A stretch of 64,000 nt of DNA, from the NCBI GenBank assembly GCA_037176725.1, contig JAZBRS010000060.1:53534001-53598000 (forward strand). Reading direction: 5' to 3'. Positions 1 through 9,079 of the stretch are shown here, piece by piece. The DNA is from Posidonia oceanica (Eukaryota > Streptophyta > Magnoliopsida > Alismatales > Posidoniaceae). The notes under the pieces are model-generated. The model was not told where the DNA came from. It did no database searches and was given only the letters and a program-made list of their open reading frames with translations. The position numbers and the translations under genes were made by a program. Position 1 is the stretch's first letter, and each line of letters begins with the position of its first letter.

Positions 1-899
1 GTAAAGACAACATCAGACCAAAAGGATTTTGAAACATTGATCCCAATCATGAGAGTACGAGCAACATTAAGGATATGACGATGTTTACGCTCAGTAATCC
101 CATTCTGTTGAGAGGTATGTGGGCAAAAGGTTTGGTGTAAGATACCTAAAGATGCACAAAACTCAACAATCTTAGACTGAGCGTACTCCAAAGCTTTATC
201 CATACTAAACAAGAGAGTAGAAGCAGAAAACTGGGTTTTTATTTCTTTGAAAATTTTCTTGATTACATATGACACATGTGCCCTATCTTTAAGCAAGTAC
301 ACCTATGAAGCCCGAGAGTAATCATCAATAAACACAATGTAATAACGGAAACTAGAAACATACTACTACTAAAAGATTGATGACGGTAGAAAGCTTAAAC
401 AAAATGACTCAGCTTAAACAGACTATTACTAACAAATTTAGAGTGACGATTGTAGAAAACACAATGATACTTTCCAAACTAACAGGACTCATACTCAAAA
501 GACTCAAGAGACAGTCAAGGTAATGCTTACTGAAGTTTATTAAAATAGGGATGACCCAAACAATAGTGCCACATCAGTGATGACTCATGCTTTGAAATAG
601 AATATTGAAGGCCTACAGGAATATTATCGTGAACCAACAAGTAGAGGCCACGACAAGCTTCACAATCCAAACAAATCCTCTTCCCCGTCTACAGACCCTG
701 AAAAACAATGATAAGGAAAGAAGGTTACTTTGCAATGTAAGGATTTGGTGATAGCACTAATAGAAAGCAAATTAGCTGGGACATAAAGGACATTTTCAAG
801 GGGTAATTGGGAAGAGGCTTGAACAACCCTTTCACCACCAACAAGACACTGACCACCATTTACAATGGAAACAGATCTGATATGACATAACTGAGACAA
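1..899 (-). pseudogene. Copia pol fragment: gag-pre-integrase and integrase core
   Basis: The minus-strand reading at 640-899 contains the typical gag-pre-integrase phrase ENVLYVPANLLSISAITK. Further left, at about 1-165, the minus strand reads the integrase core phrase FCPHTSQQNGITERKHR followed by VARTLMIGINVSKSFWSDV, where the E of the D,D,E catalytic triad lies in NGITERKH. The two blocks are not joined in one open frame because several stops lie between about 170 and 640. In an active element this protein inserts the cDNA into the host chromosome. The copy is cut by the window start, so whether polymerase domains survive cannot be seen. Confidence 0.8.
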
Positions 900-1019
900 G
901 TGAAAAGATCACGAGTACCTGACATGTGATTTGTAGATCCTAAATCTATGATCCAAAAACTGTCCTAAAAGGCTAGTAATGCACGAGTACTTGTTATGAT
1001 AGCATGAAAAGTTGAAGCA

Positions 1020-1863
1020 AAAGGTTGACTAGACTGGAACTGAAGGAACCGGGCATACTCGGATGGTGAAATAGTGACTGCTTCAGTAGTGTTTAGCTCC
1101 TCTAGGGTAATGTCGGTAGTAGCGGCATTTTGAGCCCATGCAGGTTTCCCAAGCTTCTCTTAGCATTTCTCAGCAATATGATTGATCCAGCCATAATGAG
1201 TACACTTTTTAGTTCCACTACCAAATCCACGACCACGGCCACGCCCATGCAAATAACTGACTAGGGTGGAGGCATCAGTGTGAACAGTGGGAGTGCCAGT
1301 GGAAATCCGTAGGACACGAGAAAACACTATAGACAATGAAGGAACAGTATCACCACTAAGTATCTGTCTACGAATCTAGAAGGTAAGCTTAGGTTTTAGT
1401 GCAGAGAGAAACTTGGCCACAGTCAGTTCCCCACGATATTCCCTCATTGTAGTAATATCAGCAACCAATGGTTGATACACCTTTAACTCATCCAATCCTT
1501 ATTGTAGGCTAAAGAAGTGCTTATAAATCTCGATGACACAAGATATGTTCTTTTCATACCCATAAATACTCTTTAATGTGTTCCATATCTTCTTGGCCGG
1601 AGTAAGCATGAGGACACCACGAGCAATCTGTTCTTCCATACTGTTTGCTAACCAAGAAATAACTCCACAAACATTTGCAAACCAGTCATCATATAGGAAA
1701 TCCTTCACATCTAGAGGATCATGAGTAATGTGGTGAATCTTTTGATGAGTATCAAGAAACACTTGAAAAGATTTAGACCATAATAAATAATTTTTACCAT
1801 TCAACTTGATGGATGTGCTGCTAAGATTTCGTGTCCATCCATCATGGAACCAGTAGAAGCCAT
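1020..1863 (-). pseudogene. Copia gag (UBN2-type) with broken zinc knuckle
   Basis: A minus-strand ATG at 1863-1861 opens with MASTGSMMDGHE. A frame change near 1805-1812 is needed to continue into the well-known Copia gag stretch NGKNYLLWSKSFQVFL and then SWLANSMEEQIARGVLM and TPAKKIWNTLKSIYG at 1499-1804. Further left, at about 1150-1215, a CCHC-type knuckle reads CTHYGWINHIAEKC, with the second cysteine replaced by tyrosine. Gag normally forms the virus-like particle and binds RNA through this knuckle. The frameshift, stops and lost cysteine all mark a dead copy. Confidence 0.8.
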
Positions 1864-2334
1864 TATCACAAATAAAAATACCACTGAAAAGAGAAAATCA
1901 GACCTGATCAGGAGCAAGACCGGCCACGTAGGAGCAGATAGGCAGGCAGAAGAGCTCACACAAGGGTATTTACATCAATGGTGGTAGAGCATGTCCTCAA
2001 AGATGAAGAAAGAGAACTGACGACAGGCTGTAAGGTACAGCCAGCCCTTGTACAGGAAGAAGGGACGTCGACGGCTGTAGAAAGGAGGGCCAACGACAGG
2101 AGATGGAGGCTTGACAGCTGGAGGAGGTGTTGACTGCTGGAGAAGAAGACGCCGATGGCAGGGAAAGGAGTAGGCCGGACTGTATGCGGCTTGGACTGCG
2201 GGCTGGTCTGCATTCGTCGATGGCTGGCTCGACTACCGGTTGCAGCCTGCGCCGCTGCTACAGCTGCTCCCAAAGGCGGTGGTGGCTGCTGCTTTCAAGT
2301 CCTTTTTTTTATTTTTCCTTCTCTCAAACCCTAA

Positions 2335-2346
2335 GCTCTGATACCA
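2335..2346 (-). promoter_or_regulatory. Copia primer-binding site (initiator Met tRNA type)
   Basis: The minus strand reads TGGTATCAGAGC, the standard plant Copia site pairing with the 3' end of initiator Met tRNA. It lies immediately downstream, on the minus strand, of an LTR ending ...AACA at 2347. It fixes the 5' LTR boundary of the element. Confidence 0.85.
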
Positions 2347-2460
2347 TGTTAATGGAAAAAGGTTTATTGTTGTATTAGCTCAAGAATAAGGGATTACACA
2401 TGTATTTAAAGACAAATAAATGGTACCGTAACTAGGCAAACACTAACTCTAACGGTATCC
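2347..2460 (-). repeat. Copia 5' LTR, inner end (outer limit unknown)
   Basis: The plus-strand sequence begins TGTTAATGG directly beside the primer site, as expected for the inner end of a minus-strand LTR. No second LTR copy is present in the window, so its length cannot be measured. Confidence 0.5.
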
Positions 2461-3282
2461 AATACACCTTGAGGGTTCTCAATGCTCCATTATTCAATGT
2501 CATTTGGATGGAAGTACCAAAGGGTGAGCATCAGTGGACTCTGGTATCAATTAGTGCCTATGTGATTTATCTACTTAAAAATTTAGAACATTAAAAAGAC
2601 AACAAAAGTCAAGCTCAATACAAGTATTAAAGTATGAGTTCAATATTGGTATCCAATATACTCTGAGGGTTCTAGAAGCACCTCTCAACTACAACAATGC
2701 AAAATAATTTTAGGGGAGCTTCAAACAAACATAGTGAGCATTACCAAGAAACAGATTTTGTATAATAAAGGCAAAAGCTCATGGACACGATTTTTTTCAA
2801 CCCTTTCCCCTCCATTTTAGGGGACCTTTAGCAATATCTCCTCCTTTTCCCTTTGGAGATACGCAATCTTTTGACTTAAACTAGTGTAAACATGTAGGGA
2901 GGAATCTTAGATATAGGCTAATAGCATGCCCCGTAGAGGAAAGGATTCTTGATGTTTTGATGATGGATGGTTGTTCAGGTTAGGGTGATCTATATCATTT
3001 TATTTTATTGATTATATTCAATTTTTGAGTAACATATATAATTATATGCTACACCTTCATGTTTAACACTGAATTTTTTTTTTAAACACTAGTTTCAAAC
3101 CTAAGAAGGGTCATACTTAGGTATATAACACAACATACACTGTAAGAAGGTCATAGTTAGGTCTATAACACAACATACAACTAGACTTTATGAATATGGA
3201 TAGCACACGACATACAAGTAGACTAATGCACATGGATAGCACAAAACAAACAACTACACTTTATGAACAAGGGTAACAGACA
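2461..3282. other. Unassigned AT-rich stretch
   Basis: No coding frame or element boundary was recognised. Two short direct repeats are visible: a phrase about 'ggtatccaatacacctt/actctgagggttct' at about 2455 and 2650, and a phrase about 'catggatagcacac' with 'acaactagacttta' at about 3170-3260. The stretch ends abruptly where the GC-rich tail of a Tat-like element begins, so it may hide the breakpoint that removed the 5' part of that element. Confidence 0.4.
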
Positions 3283-3535
3283 ACACTCCCGGCTGGGTCT
3301 CTGCCGGGCTGGTAGCCCAAACTACTTGTCTGACAAGCACGTCAGCTTTGTTTATCGTTTTTCGATACCAAGGGCACTTCGGCTGTCCCCTGGTATCATC
3401 CCTGATACCAGGGGCACCTTTTTCCACTGCCCCGTGGTATCACATCTCCAACTGCATCAAGGCTAGCGTGCCTAACTATCGCGGGCCTATCCGTTTCCTT
3501 GCTCCGTCTTCAGATTTTGGTGCCCCTGTACCCTT

Positions 3536-3912
3536 TGCGGTCGATAAGTCTGAAACTTATCATTTTTTTTGCGACCGATAAGTCCGAAACTTATCACATT
3601 CCGATCCATTGCGGTCGATAGTTCTGAAACCTATCACTTTCCAACCCATTTGTGGTCGATAAGTCCGAAACTTATCACCTTGTCGGTAGGTCCGAAACCT
3701 ATCCTTTTCGGGTCGATAAGTCCGAAACTTATCATCCATCCTTTGCGGTCAATGGGTCCGAAACCGGTCCTTTCCGGTCGATAAGTCCGAAACTTGTCAT
3801 CTTTCCTTTGCGGTTGATAGGTCTGAAACTTATCACATTCCAATCCTTTGCGATCGATAAGTCCGAATCTTATCAATTACCTTTTCGCGGTCGGTGGGTC
3901 CGAAACCTATCA
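3536..3912 (+). repeat. Hairpin array, GATAAGTccgaaACTTATC type
   Basis: About eight units in which the sequence 'gtccgaaac' sits between inverted arms. The arms vary together: GATAAGT/ACTTATC, TAGGT/ACCTA and GATRGGT/ACCTATC occur. More units of the same type resume at 4590-4800 on the far side of the 40-bp array. Confidence 0.75.
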
Positions 3913-3929
3913 TCCGTCAGCTTTCCGGT

Positions 3930-4590
3930 CCGGTCTTGATAAGGCTTGCACTTGTCAATCCTGACCTTTTCCTAGTCTTGATAGGGCTTGCACCTATCAT
4001 TCCTGGCAGTCCGGTCTTGATAAGGCTTGCACTTATCATGCCTGACCTTTTCTCGGTCTTGATAGGACTTGCACCTATCATTCCTGGTGGTCCGGTCTTG
4101 ATAAGGCTTGCACTTATCATTCCCGACCTTTTCTTGGTCTTGATAGGGCATGCACCTATCATTCCTGGCCTCTTCCTGGTCTTGATAGGACTTGCACCTA
4201 TCATTCCTGGCGGTCCGGTCTTGATAAGGCTTGCACTTATCATTCCTGACCTCATCCTGGTCTTGATAGGACTTGCACCTATCATTCCTAGCTATCCGGT
4301 CTTGATAAGGCTTGCACTTATCATTCTTGACCTTTTCCCGGTCTTGATAGGACTTGCACCTATCATTCCTGGCGGTCCGGTCTTGATAAGGCTTGCACTT
4401 ATCATTCCCGACCTCTTCCTGATCTTGATAGGGCTTGCACCTATCATTCCTGACTGTTCAGTCTTAATAAGGCTTGCACTTATCATTCCTAACCTCTTCC
4501 TGGTCTTGATAGGGCTTGCACCTATCATTCCTGGCCTCTTTCCGGTCTTGATAAGGCTTGCACTTATCATTCCTGGCCTCTTTCTGGTCG
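3930..4590 (+). repeat. Alternating 40-bp hairpin array with paired arm changes
   Basis: About sixteen units of about 40 bp alternate between two stem forms around the same loop, GATAAGgcttgcaCTTATC and GATAGGrcttgcaCCTATC (examples at 4019-4037 and 3980-3998). The A/G change in the left arm is matched by T/C in the right arm, so each unit keeps its stem. Both strands are open over long stretches (259 codons plus, 122 and 92 codons minus). That is a by-product of repeat length and not evidence of a protein. Confidence 0.8.
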
Positions 4591-5735
4591 ATAAGTCCGA
4601 AACTTCTCATCCACTCCCTTTGCGGTCAATGGGTCCGAAACCTATCACATTGTGCCACCCTTGCGGTCGGTAGGTCCGAAACCTATCTTTCCCGGTCAAT
4701 AAGTCCGAAACTTATCATCAACTCCCTTGCGGTCGATGGGTCCGAAACCTATCACTCATTTATCAGCTCATTCTTTGCAGTCGATGGGTCCAAAACCTAT
4801 CATCTATCGTGCGTCCCCTTTTCTTGCTTGCTTTCTCAGTAGAAAAGATGCCCCCTTTTCTTTCACGTGGGAATTCTGCTCCCTTTGTTCCACGCCGCTT
4901 CAGTCGTCCACTTGCTTCCTTGGGCGAGGACAAGCTACCTTTCTTTCTCTCCGGCTGGCAGCCCCAACTGCTCGGTTGACGCCCGTCAAAATGTCTGCTT
5001 TGGGCTGGTAGCCCAAACTGCTCGGTTGACACCCGTCATAACTGTCGACCCCCTCTTTCGATGCCACGGGCGCTTCGGCTATCCCCTAGTATCATCCTTA
5101 ATACCAGGGGCATCTTATTTTTGCTGCCCTCGGTATCTTCTCTAGGCTGGCAGCCTAAACTGCCCAGATGACACCCGTCACCCTGCCTGGCATCATTTTC
5201 CTTGGGCTGATAGTCCCAACTATCCGGCAAAGAGTCCGTCAACTCCTTGGGCTGATAACCCAAACTATCCGGTGAAGAGTCCGTCAACTCCTTGGGTTGA
5301 TAACCCAAACTATCCGGCAATGAGTCCGTCAACTCATTATTCATTGCATCAGCATTGCAAGTTAGATAGCAGTACCAGCCTTGCATGCTAGATAGCAGCA
5401 TCAGCATCAGCATCATGCACACAATCATTGCATGCTTTCCCCAATGGGGTCGCCTCTCACGTCATATCAGCATGCATCGCTCGCATCTCCCCCACGGAGT
5501 TCAGCACGGCAAACACTAGTACAGGCTTTTACGTTAGCATCAGCATTATTGCATCTCTTTGCATTGCATCTGCATTCACATTTGCATTTGCATTCACATT
5601 GCAGCAATGGGTCATGATTTTTGATGTATCCGTCGAATAAGTGACTCAGGCCCACAGCAATTTCGTGCTCCTGTCGGCGTCAGGAGGGGTGTCATGTCTA
5701 CCTTGAGCAGCGGCCTCTGTCCCCTTGACCTTGCT

Positions 5736-5749
5736 CAGGGAGGGGCATC
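5736..5749 (+). promoter_or_regulatory. Polypurine tract of element A
   Basis: Reads CAGGGAGGGGCATC directly before the LTR start TGTTGACACC. The same tract precedes the LTRs at 10626 and 51729 and, on the minus strand, at 37938. It is the expected primer for plus-strand DNA synthesis. Confidence 0.8.
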
Positions 5750-5990
5750 TGTTGACACCCCGTTTTGGCTGCCTGGAAGATGGTCGACCTCTCTGGAAAG
5801 CTTGCTTGGACACTGGGACGGCTCTCTTTTTTCAAATCAACCCATTTTGACCTAAAAACCAAATCCCATTCCTAAACCAACCTTAAAACCCCACCTAAGC
5901 CCCAAAACCCTCACCCAAGCCTTTTCACACCTTTTTAAAAACTTTTTAAGCCAAGGCCCAAGCTCATTTCAGCCTTTCGCCTCTTGGGCA

Positions 5991-6079
5991 TGTTGAACGC
6001 TGGCACGGGCAGCGTCCAACGTTGGATGTGCTCTGTGCTAGCGTACAACGTTGGACGTGCTCTGCACTAGCGTCCAACG
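5991..6079 (+). repeat. LTR1 palindrome cassette, first cluster
   Basis: Three successive copies of the GCGTCCAAC / GTTGGACG motif, separated by 15-20 bases, in the 5' part of the LTR. The matching position in LTR2 is 10845-10893 and in the gag-only element 41180-41275. Confidence 0.7.
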
Positions 6080-6924
6080 ACCCGGGAGGTGCAGCAGCTG
6101 CTCCGCCACCTCTGGCTCACCAACCGTCCACTCTGCTGCCCGTACACCACTTACTAGCCATCCCCTCACCACTCCAAGCCATCAACTAGCTGCCAAGGCA
6201 GTGTGATAGCCTGCCACCACCTCTTTTCCACCCCAGCCTGTTTCCCGCTCACCTCCGTGGTCACTGCCTTTGCCAGCCCATCTCTGCCACCACAACGACT
6301 TCGACGACCATCCAGACCTTCCACACTAACTACCTGACATCTCTCAAAGACTTCCCACTCTTGCTTTGGCCTGCCACGCCTGCCATCGCCTACCATTGCC
6401 TGCCAAAGTCTCTGCCACCGTTGAACACAAACCCATGTACCCAACAAAATAGCAACCTTCCAGCTGTTGCACAGAACACCACACCCATCGCAGAGAGAAT
6501 TGAGAGCTCGAGTGACCAAGAGTGAACTCCCACCTCCACTCCCAGACCTCTGGCTTCCCCTCCCGTGCCTCCTACGCGCCAAGCAAGCTCGCTGGAGTTT
6601 GCCTGCCGCAAGCTCCTGCGCCGACCAGCCGCGAGCCGAACAGCCACTCTAGGCCTCACCAAGGTAGGCATTCGATACCCATAGCTAGCCCATGCACACA
6701 CAAGCATGTTAGGATAGTTCTTTGGCACGCACGCCACCATGGTTGGCCGGAATAGCTCCTGCCACCGGCCACAAGGAGGAGGAGGTGGGTGGAGCTAACC
6801 ACCTGCCCATTTTTGGTTTTGAACATATGCTCCTGTTCCCCTTTGCATGCTCATGCTCCCTGGATCCTTGGTTTCCATTTTTGCACTGATCTGAGCATCG
6901 GCTTTGGTCGAGGAGTTCTTGACC

Positions 6925-8290
6925 TGTTGGACGCCCAGACTGGTGCGTCCAACGTTGGACGCGCAATAGTGCGGCGTCCAACACCCAACTGTCTATTTTC
7001 TTTTGCTCTGATTATGCTTTCATGCTTGCCATACTTTGCTTACATCTTCATGAGCTTGTGGTATATGCTTCCTGACATGTTCCTTGATGCCTTTGCAAGC
7101 TTAATATCCTGTTTTGATCCCTTTTGGATCAATAGTGCATGCCTCATGTTAATCTGCTGTCTGCCTGCGTTAGACGCTGGAGTGAGTCGCGTCCAACGTT
7201 GGACGCTGGTTCACACAGCGTCCTACTTCCCTGTTTGCTTACATCTGCTGCCATGCTTGTATCTTGCTTCTTTTTGAGTTATATACATGATCCATGCATG
7301 TTTAGTGATGCCTGGCCCCTATGGCAACCATGTTTAAGCTTGCTAGTCTCCTTTCAAGTTGTATGCTAATTTTCGTGGGTTTTTACCCCTTTATTCCTTT
7401 GCATACTCTTTCTTACTTGCTTCTCATGGGTTATATGCTTGGTTTGAATGTTTTTCTTGATCTGGCATATCCTCTGTAGCTTGCATGCATGTTTAAGTGG
7501 GGTTTAGAGCTGAGCTCCCCCTTCTGCAGGTAAGTTTGCATCCTCCATGTGTTGGACGCTGGTGCATTCAGCGTCCTACATTGGACGCTGATGTTTCCAA
7601 CGTCCTACGTCTCTGCTTAGTAACTCCCATTTAATTGCTTGCATGATGCTCTGATCTCTCATGTTCGTTTGATCCATGCCTGCATGCCATGCCTATGTCT
7701 GTTTACAGCAACTTGAATGCATGCCATGATGTTTCCTTGCTAGTTTGCATGCCATCTCGCCATCTATCTGTTTCCAGAGCGTTGGACGCTGGAGACTGCA
7801 GCGTCCTACGTTGGACGTCGCCTGTTCTAGCCTCCAACACCCTGCAGTAGTTCAAATCTTATCCGTGCTTGCATCTTGCTATCAAATCTTATTCTGGTTG
7901 TTTATCTTGACTGCCTTGCATGTTATACATGTCATGTACTCTCATGCAGCATTTGCATCGCATCTACATAGTCTGCATGCATGCATTTCTTTCAAAAGCA
8001 TGGCTTGGTTGTTGGACGCCCAGATCTCAGCGTCCAACAATGGACGCTGTCATTCTAAGCGTCCAACACCCTCTACCCATTTTAAAATCGCTTTGATCTT
8101 GCTTCTGATTTCTGGGCCTTGTGTTTTAGTTTCCCAGCACGCTCTATCTGCTCTTGGATTTTTACATTGCATCAAATCCATATTTTCCAGGCTTGCATTG
8201 CATGTTTTCTGCATTTCGGCTTCTGCCTGTGTAGGACGCCAGCTCTCTCAGCGTCCAACATTGGACGCTGCTGATAGTCGCGTCCAACGC
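6925..8290 (+). repeat. LTR1 periodic double-palindrome cassettes
   Basis: Six cassettes of about 60 bases begin near 6926, 7168, 7551, 7779, 8012 and 8231. Each has the plan TTGGACGC - about 10 bases - GCGTCCAAC - TTGGACGC - about 10 bases - GCGTCCAAC. The exact 18-mer palindrome GCGTCCAACGTTGGACGC occurs at 6945-6962 and 7189-7206. Spacing is 220-255 bp except one gap of about 380. Confidence 0.8.
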
Positions 8291-8699
8291 TTGTAGTAAG
8301 CTGCACCTCTGTTTTAAGCACCGAATCCATTTTGATCGCCGCCCCTTGCATTTCGTTGGTCCCGGTACATGCCTACGACACCCATGTATGCTGTCGAGAC
8401 TCTGTTTTGGTTTTGTGACTTCCCTTGCACGCTTTCCCGTGATTTTAGCCTCGTACCCGCTTTGCTTTATCCCTTGTGTGTCACTTCCATTGCATGGTTT
8501 CCCTCACCGTTTTGTTTTATCACGTGCATTCGCATTTAGGGCAGTGATGCTTACTGCATGGAGTTCTTACGAACCAGGGTCCGCCCGGTTCGGAAGACTG
8601 GCAGCGCTACTGAGGCATAGACAGCACGTTTAATTTCCATACATGGCATTCATGGCACTTAAGCATTCAAAGCATGCATTTTCCGGCAAAGCGAGCGAG

Positions 8700-8785
8700 T
8701 TAGCCTAGAAAGACCGACTTCTCGGGCGTGACGGGGGTGCCTAACACCTTCCTCGCGCGTAATAGGAGTCCTTACCCTTTCTCTG
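8700..8785 (+). promoter_or_regulatory. Conserved LTR core block (LTR1 copy)
   Basis: Block containing AGACCGACT, GGGGGTGCCTAACACCTTCC and AGGAGTCCTTACCCTTTCTC. The same block recurs in every well-preserved LTR here: 13665-13740, 43787-43862 and 59459-59535 on plus; 15845-15930, 18655-18735, 32520-32615 and 61755-61850 on minus. It recurs even where flanking LTR sequence has diverged beyond recognition. Function is unknown; it lies where an R/U5 region would be. Confidence 0.65.
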
Positions 8786-8910
8786 GCCCGCAATGACCCT
8801 TTTGCCCTCGTCTTTGGCACGAGTCATCCATTTTTGCATAGCATTGCATCTATTTGTTTGTTTTCTATGCTTTTCCTTGGTTTTCCTCGTCTTCCCCATA
8901 ATAGGCTAGG

Positions 8911-8920
8911 TGGCGACTCC
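8911..8920 (+). promoter_or_regulatory. Primer-site-like motif inside LTR1
   Basis: TGGCGACTCC, matching the first ten bases of the tRNA-Arg-type primer site at 44188, lies about 160 bp before the LTR end and not after it. Equivalent copies are found in the other LTRs. Confidence 0.6.
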
Positions 8921-9079
8921 CCTTTTCCTTTTTCCCTTTGGCTTTTCACCTCTGTTTTTGGTGTTTTGAGTCGAGTTTCCTCCTCGGATCACCTGCTAAT
9001 AGTGAACCTGATTTCTGATCGGTGCACGCGAGCTCTGGCAACATCCACGGACGATCGTGAAACTCACGAGATCGCTACA

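Larger units (their letters stand above)
1..2460 (-). mobile_element. Ty1/Copia retrotransposon, 5' part, decayed and cut by the window edge
   Basis: Read on the minus strand from right to left this holds the end of a 5' LTR, an initiator-Met-type primer site, a GC-rich leader, gag, a gag-pre-integrase segment and the start of an integrase core. That is the Copia order, with integrase ahead of reverse transcriptase. Reverse transcriptase and RNase H would lie to the left, outside the window. Stops and frameshifts interrupt the reading, so the copy is dead. The right limit of the LTR is uncertain; 2460 is a guess. Confidence 0.85.
3283..5749 (+). repeat. 3' tail of Tat-like element A: hairpin modules
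   Basis: This is the untranslated 3' region of an LTR element, cut at its left side and running into its polypurine tract at 5736-5749. It is made of short inverted-repeat modules. There are GGTATC stems (3360-3440, 5060-5135), GATAAGTccgaaACTTATC units (3540-3910 and 4590-4800) and a 40-bp array (3930-4590). There are also GGGC-tgrya-GCCC / GATGAGT...ACTCATC type units (4950-5335), then a TG/GCAT-rich stretch. The last 150 bases (about 5600-5749) are shared by the other element ends in the window, at 10480, 34959 (minus), 37939 (minus) and 51590. No protein coding is evident. Confidence 0.75.
5750..9079 (+). repeat. LTR1, 3' LTR of Tat-like element A
   Basis: About 3.3 kb from TGTTGACACC to ...GCTACA. 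It is preceded by its own tail and polypurine tract, so it is a 3' LTR. To its right, hairpin-tail DNA of another element starts at once (9080) with no primer site, which fits insertion of element A into that tail. Inside are a C-rich exon-like leader with a candidate splice donor at about 6662 and seven double-palindrome cassettes. The conserved core at 8700-8785 and an internal primer-site-like motif at 8911-8920 follow. Open frames inside are chance. Confidence 0.8.

Noticed and set aside
3894..4673. 259-codon plus-strand frame rich in LIGLAPIIPG repeats
   Set aside because: It is the translation of a tandem hairpin array; the opposite strand is equally open and there is no domain or start context.
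3283..4800. CRISPR-like array
   Set aside because: Regular repeats are present, but repeats and spacers form one tandem unit, unit sequence is inverted-repeat based, and the context is a plant retrotransposon.
6166..6740. Overlapping frames of 116-138 codons in LTR1
   Set aside because: Low-complexity C-rich LTR leader; the same frames are not kept in LTR2.
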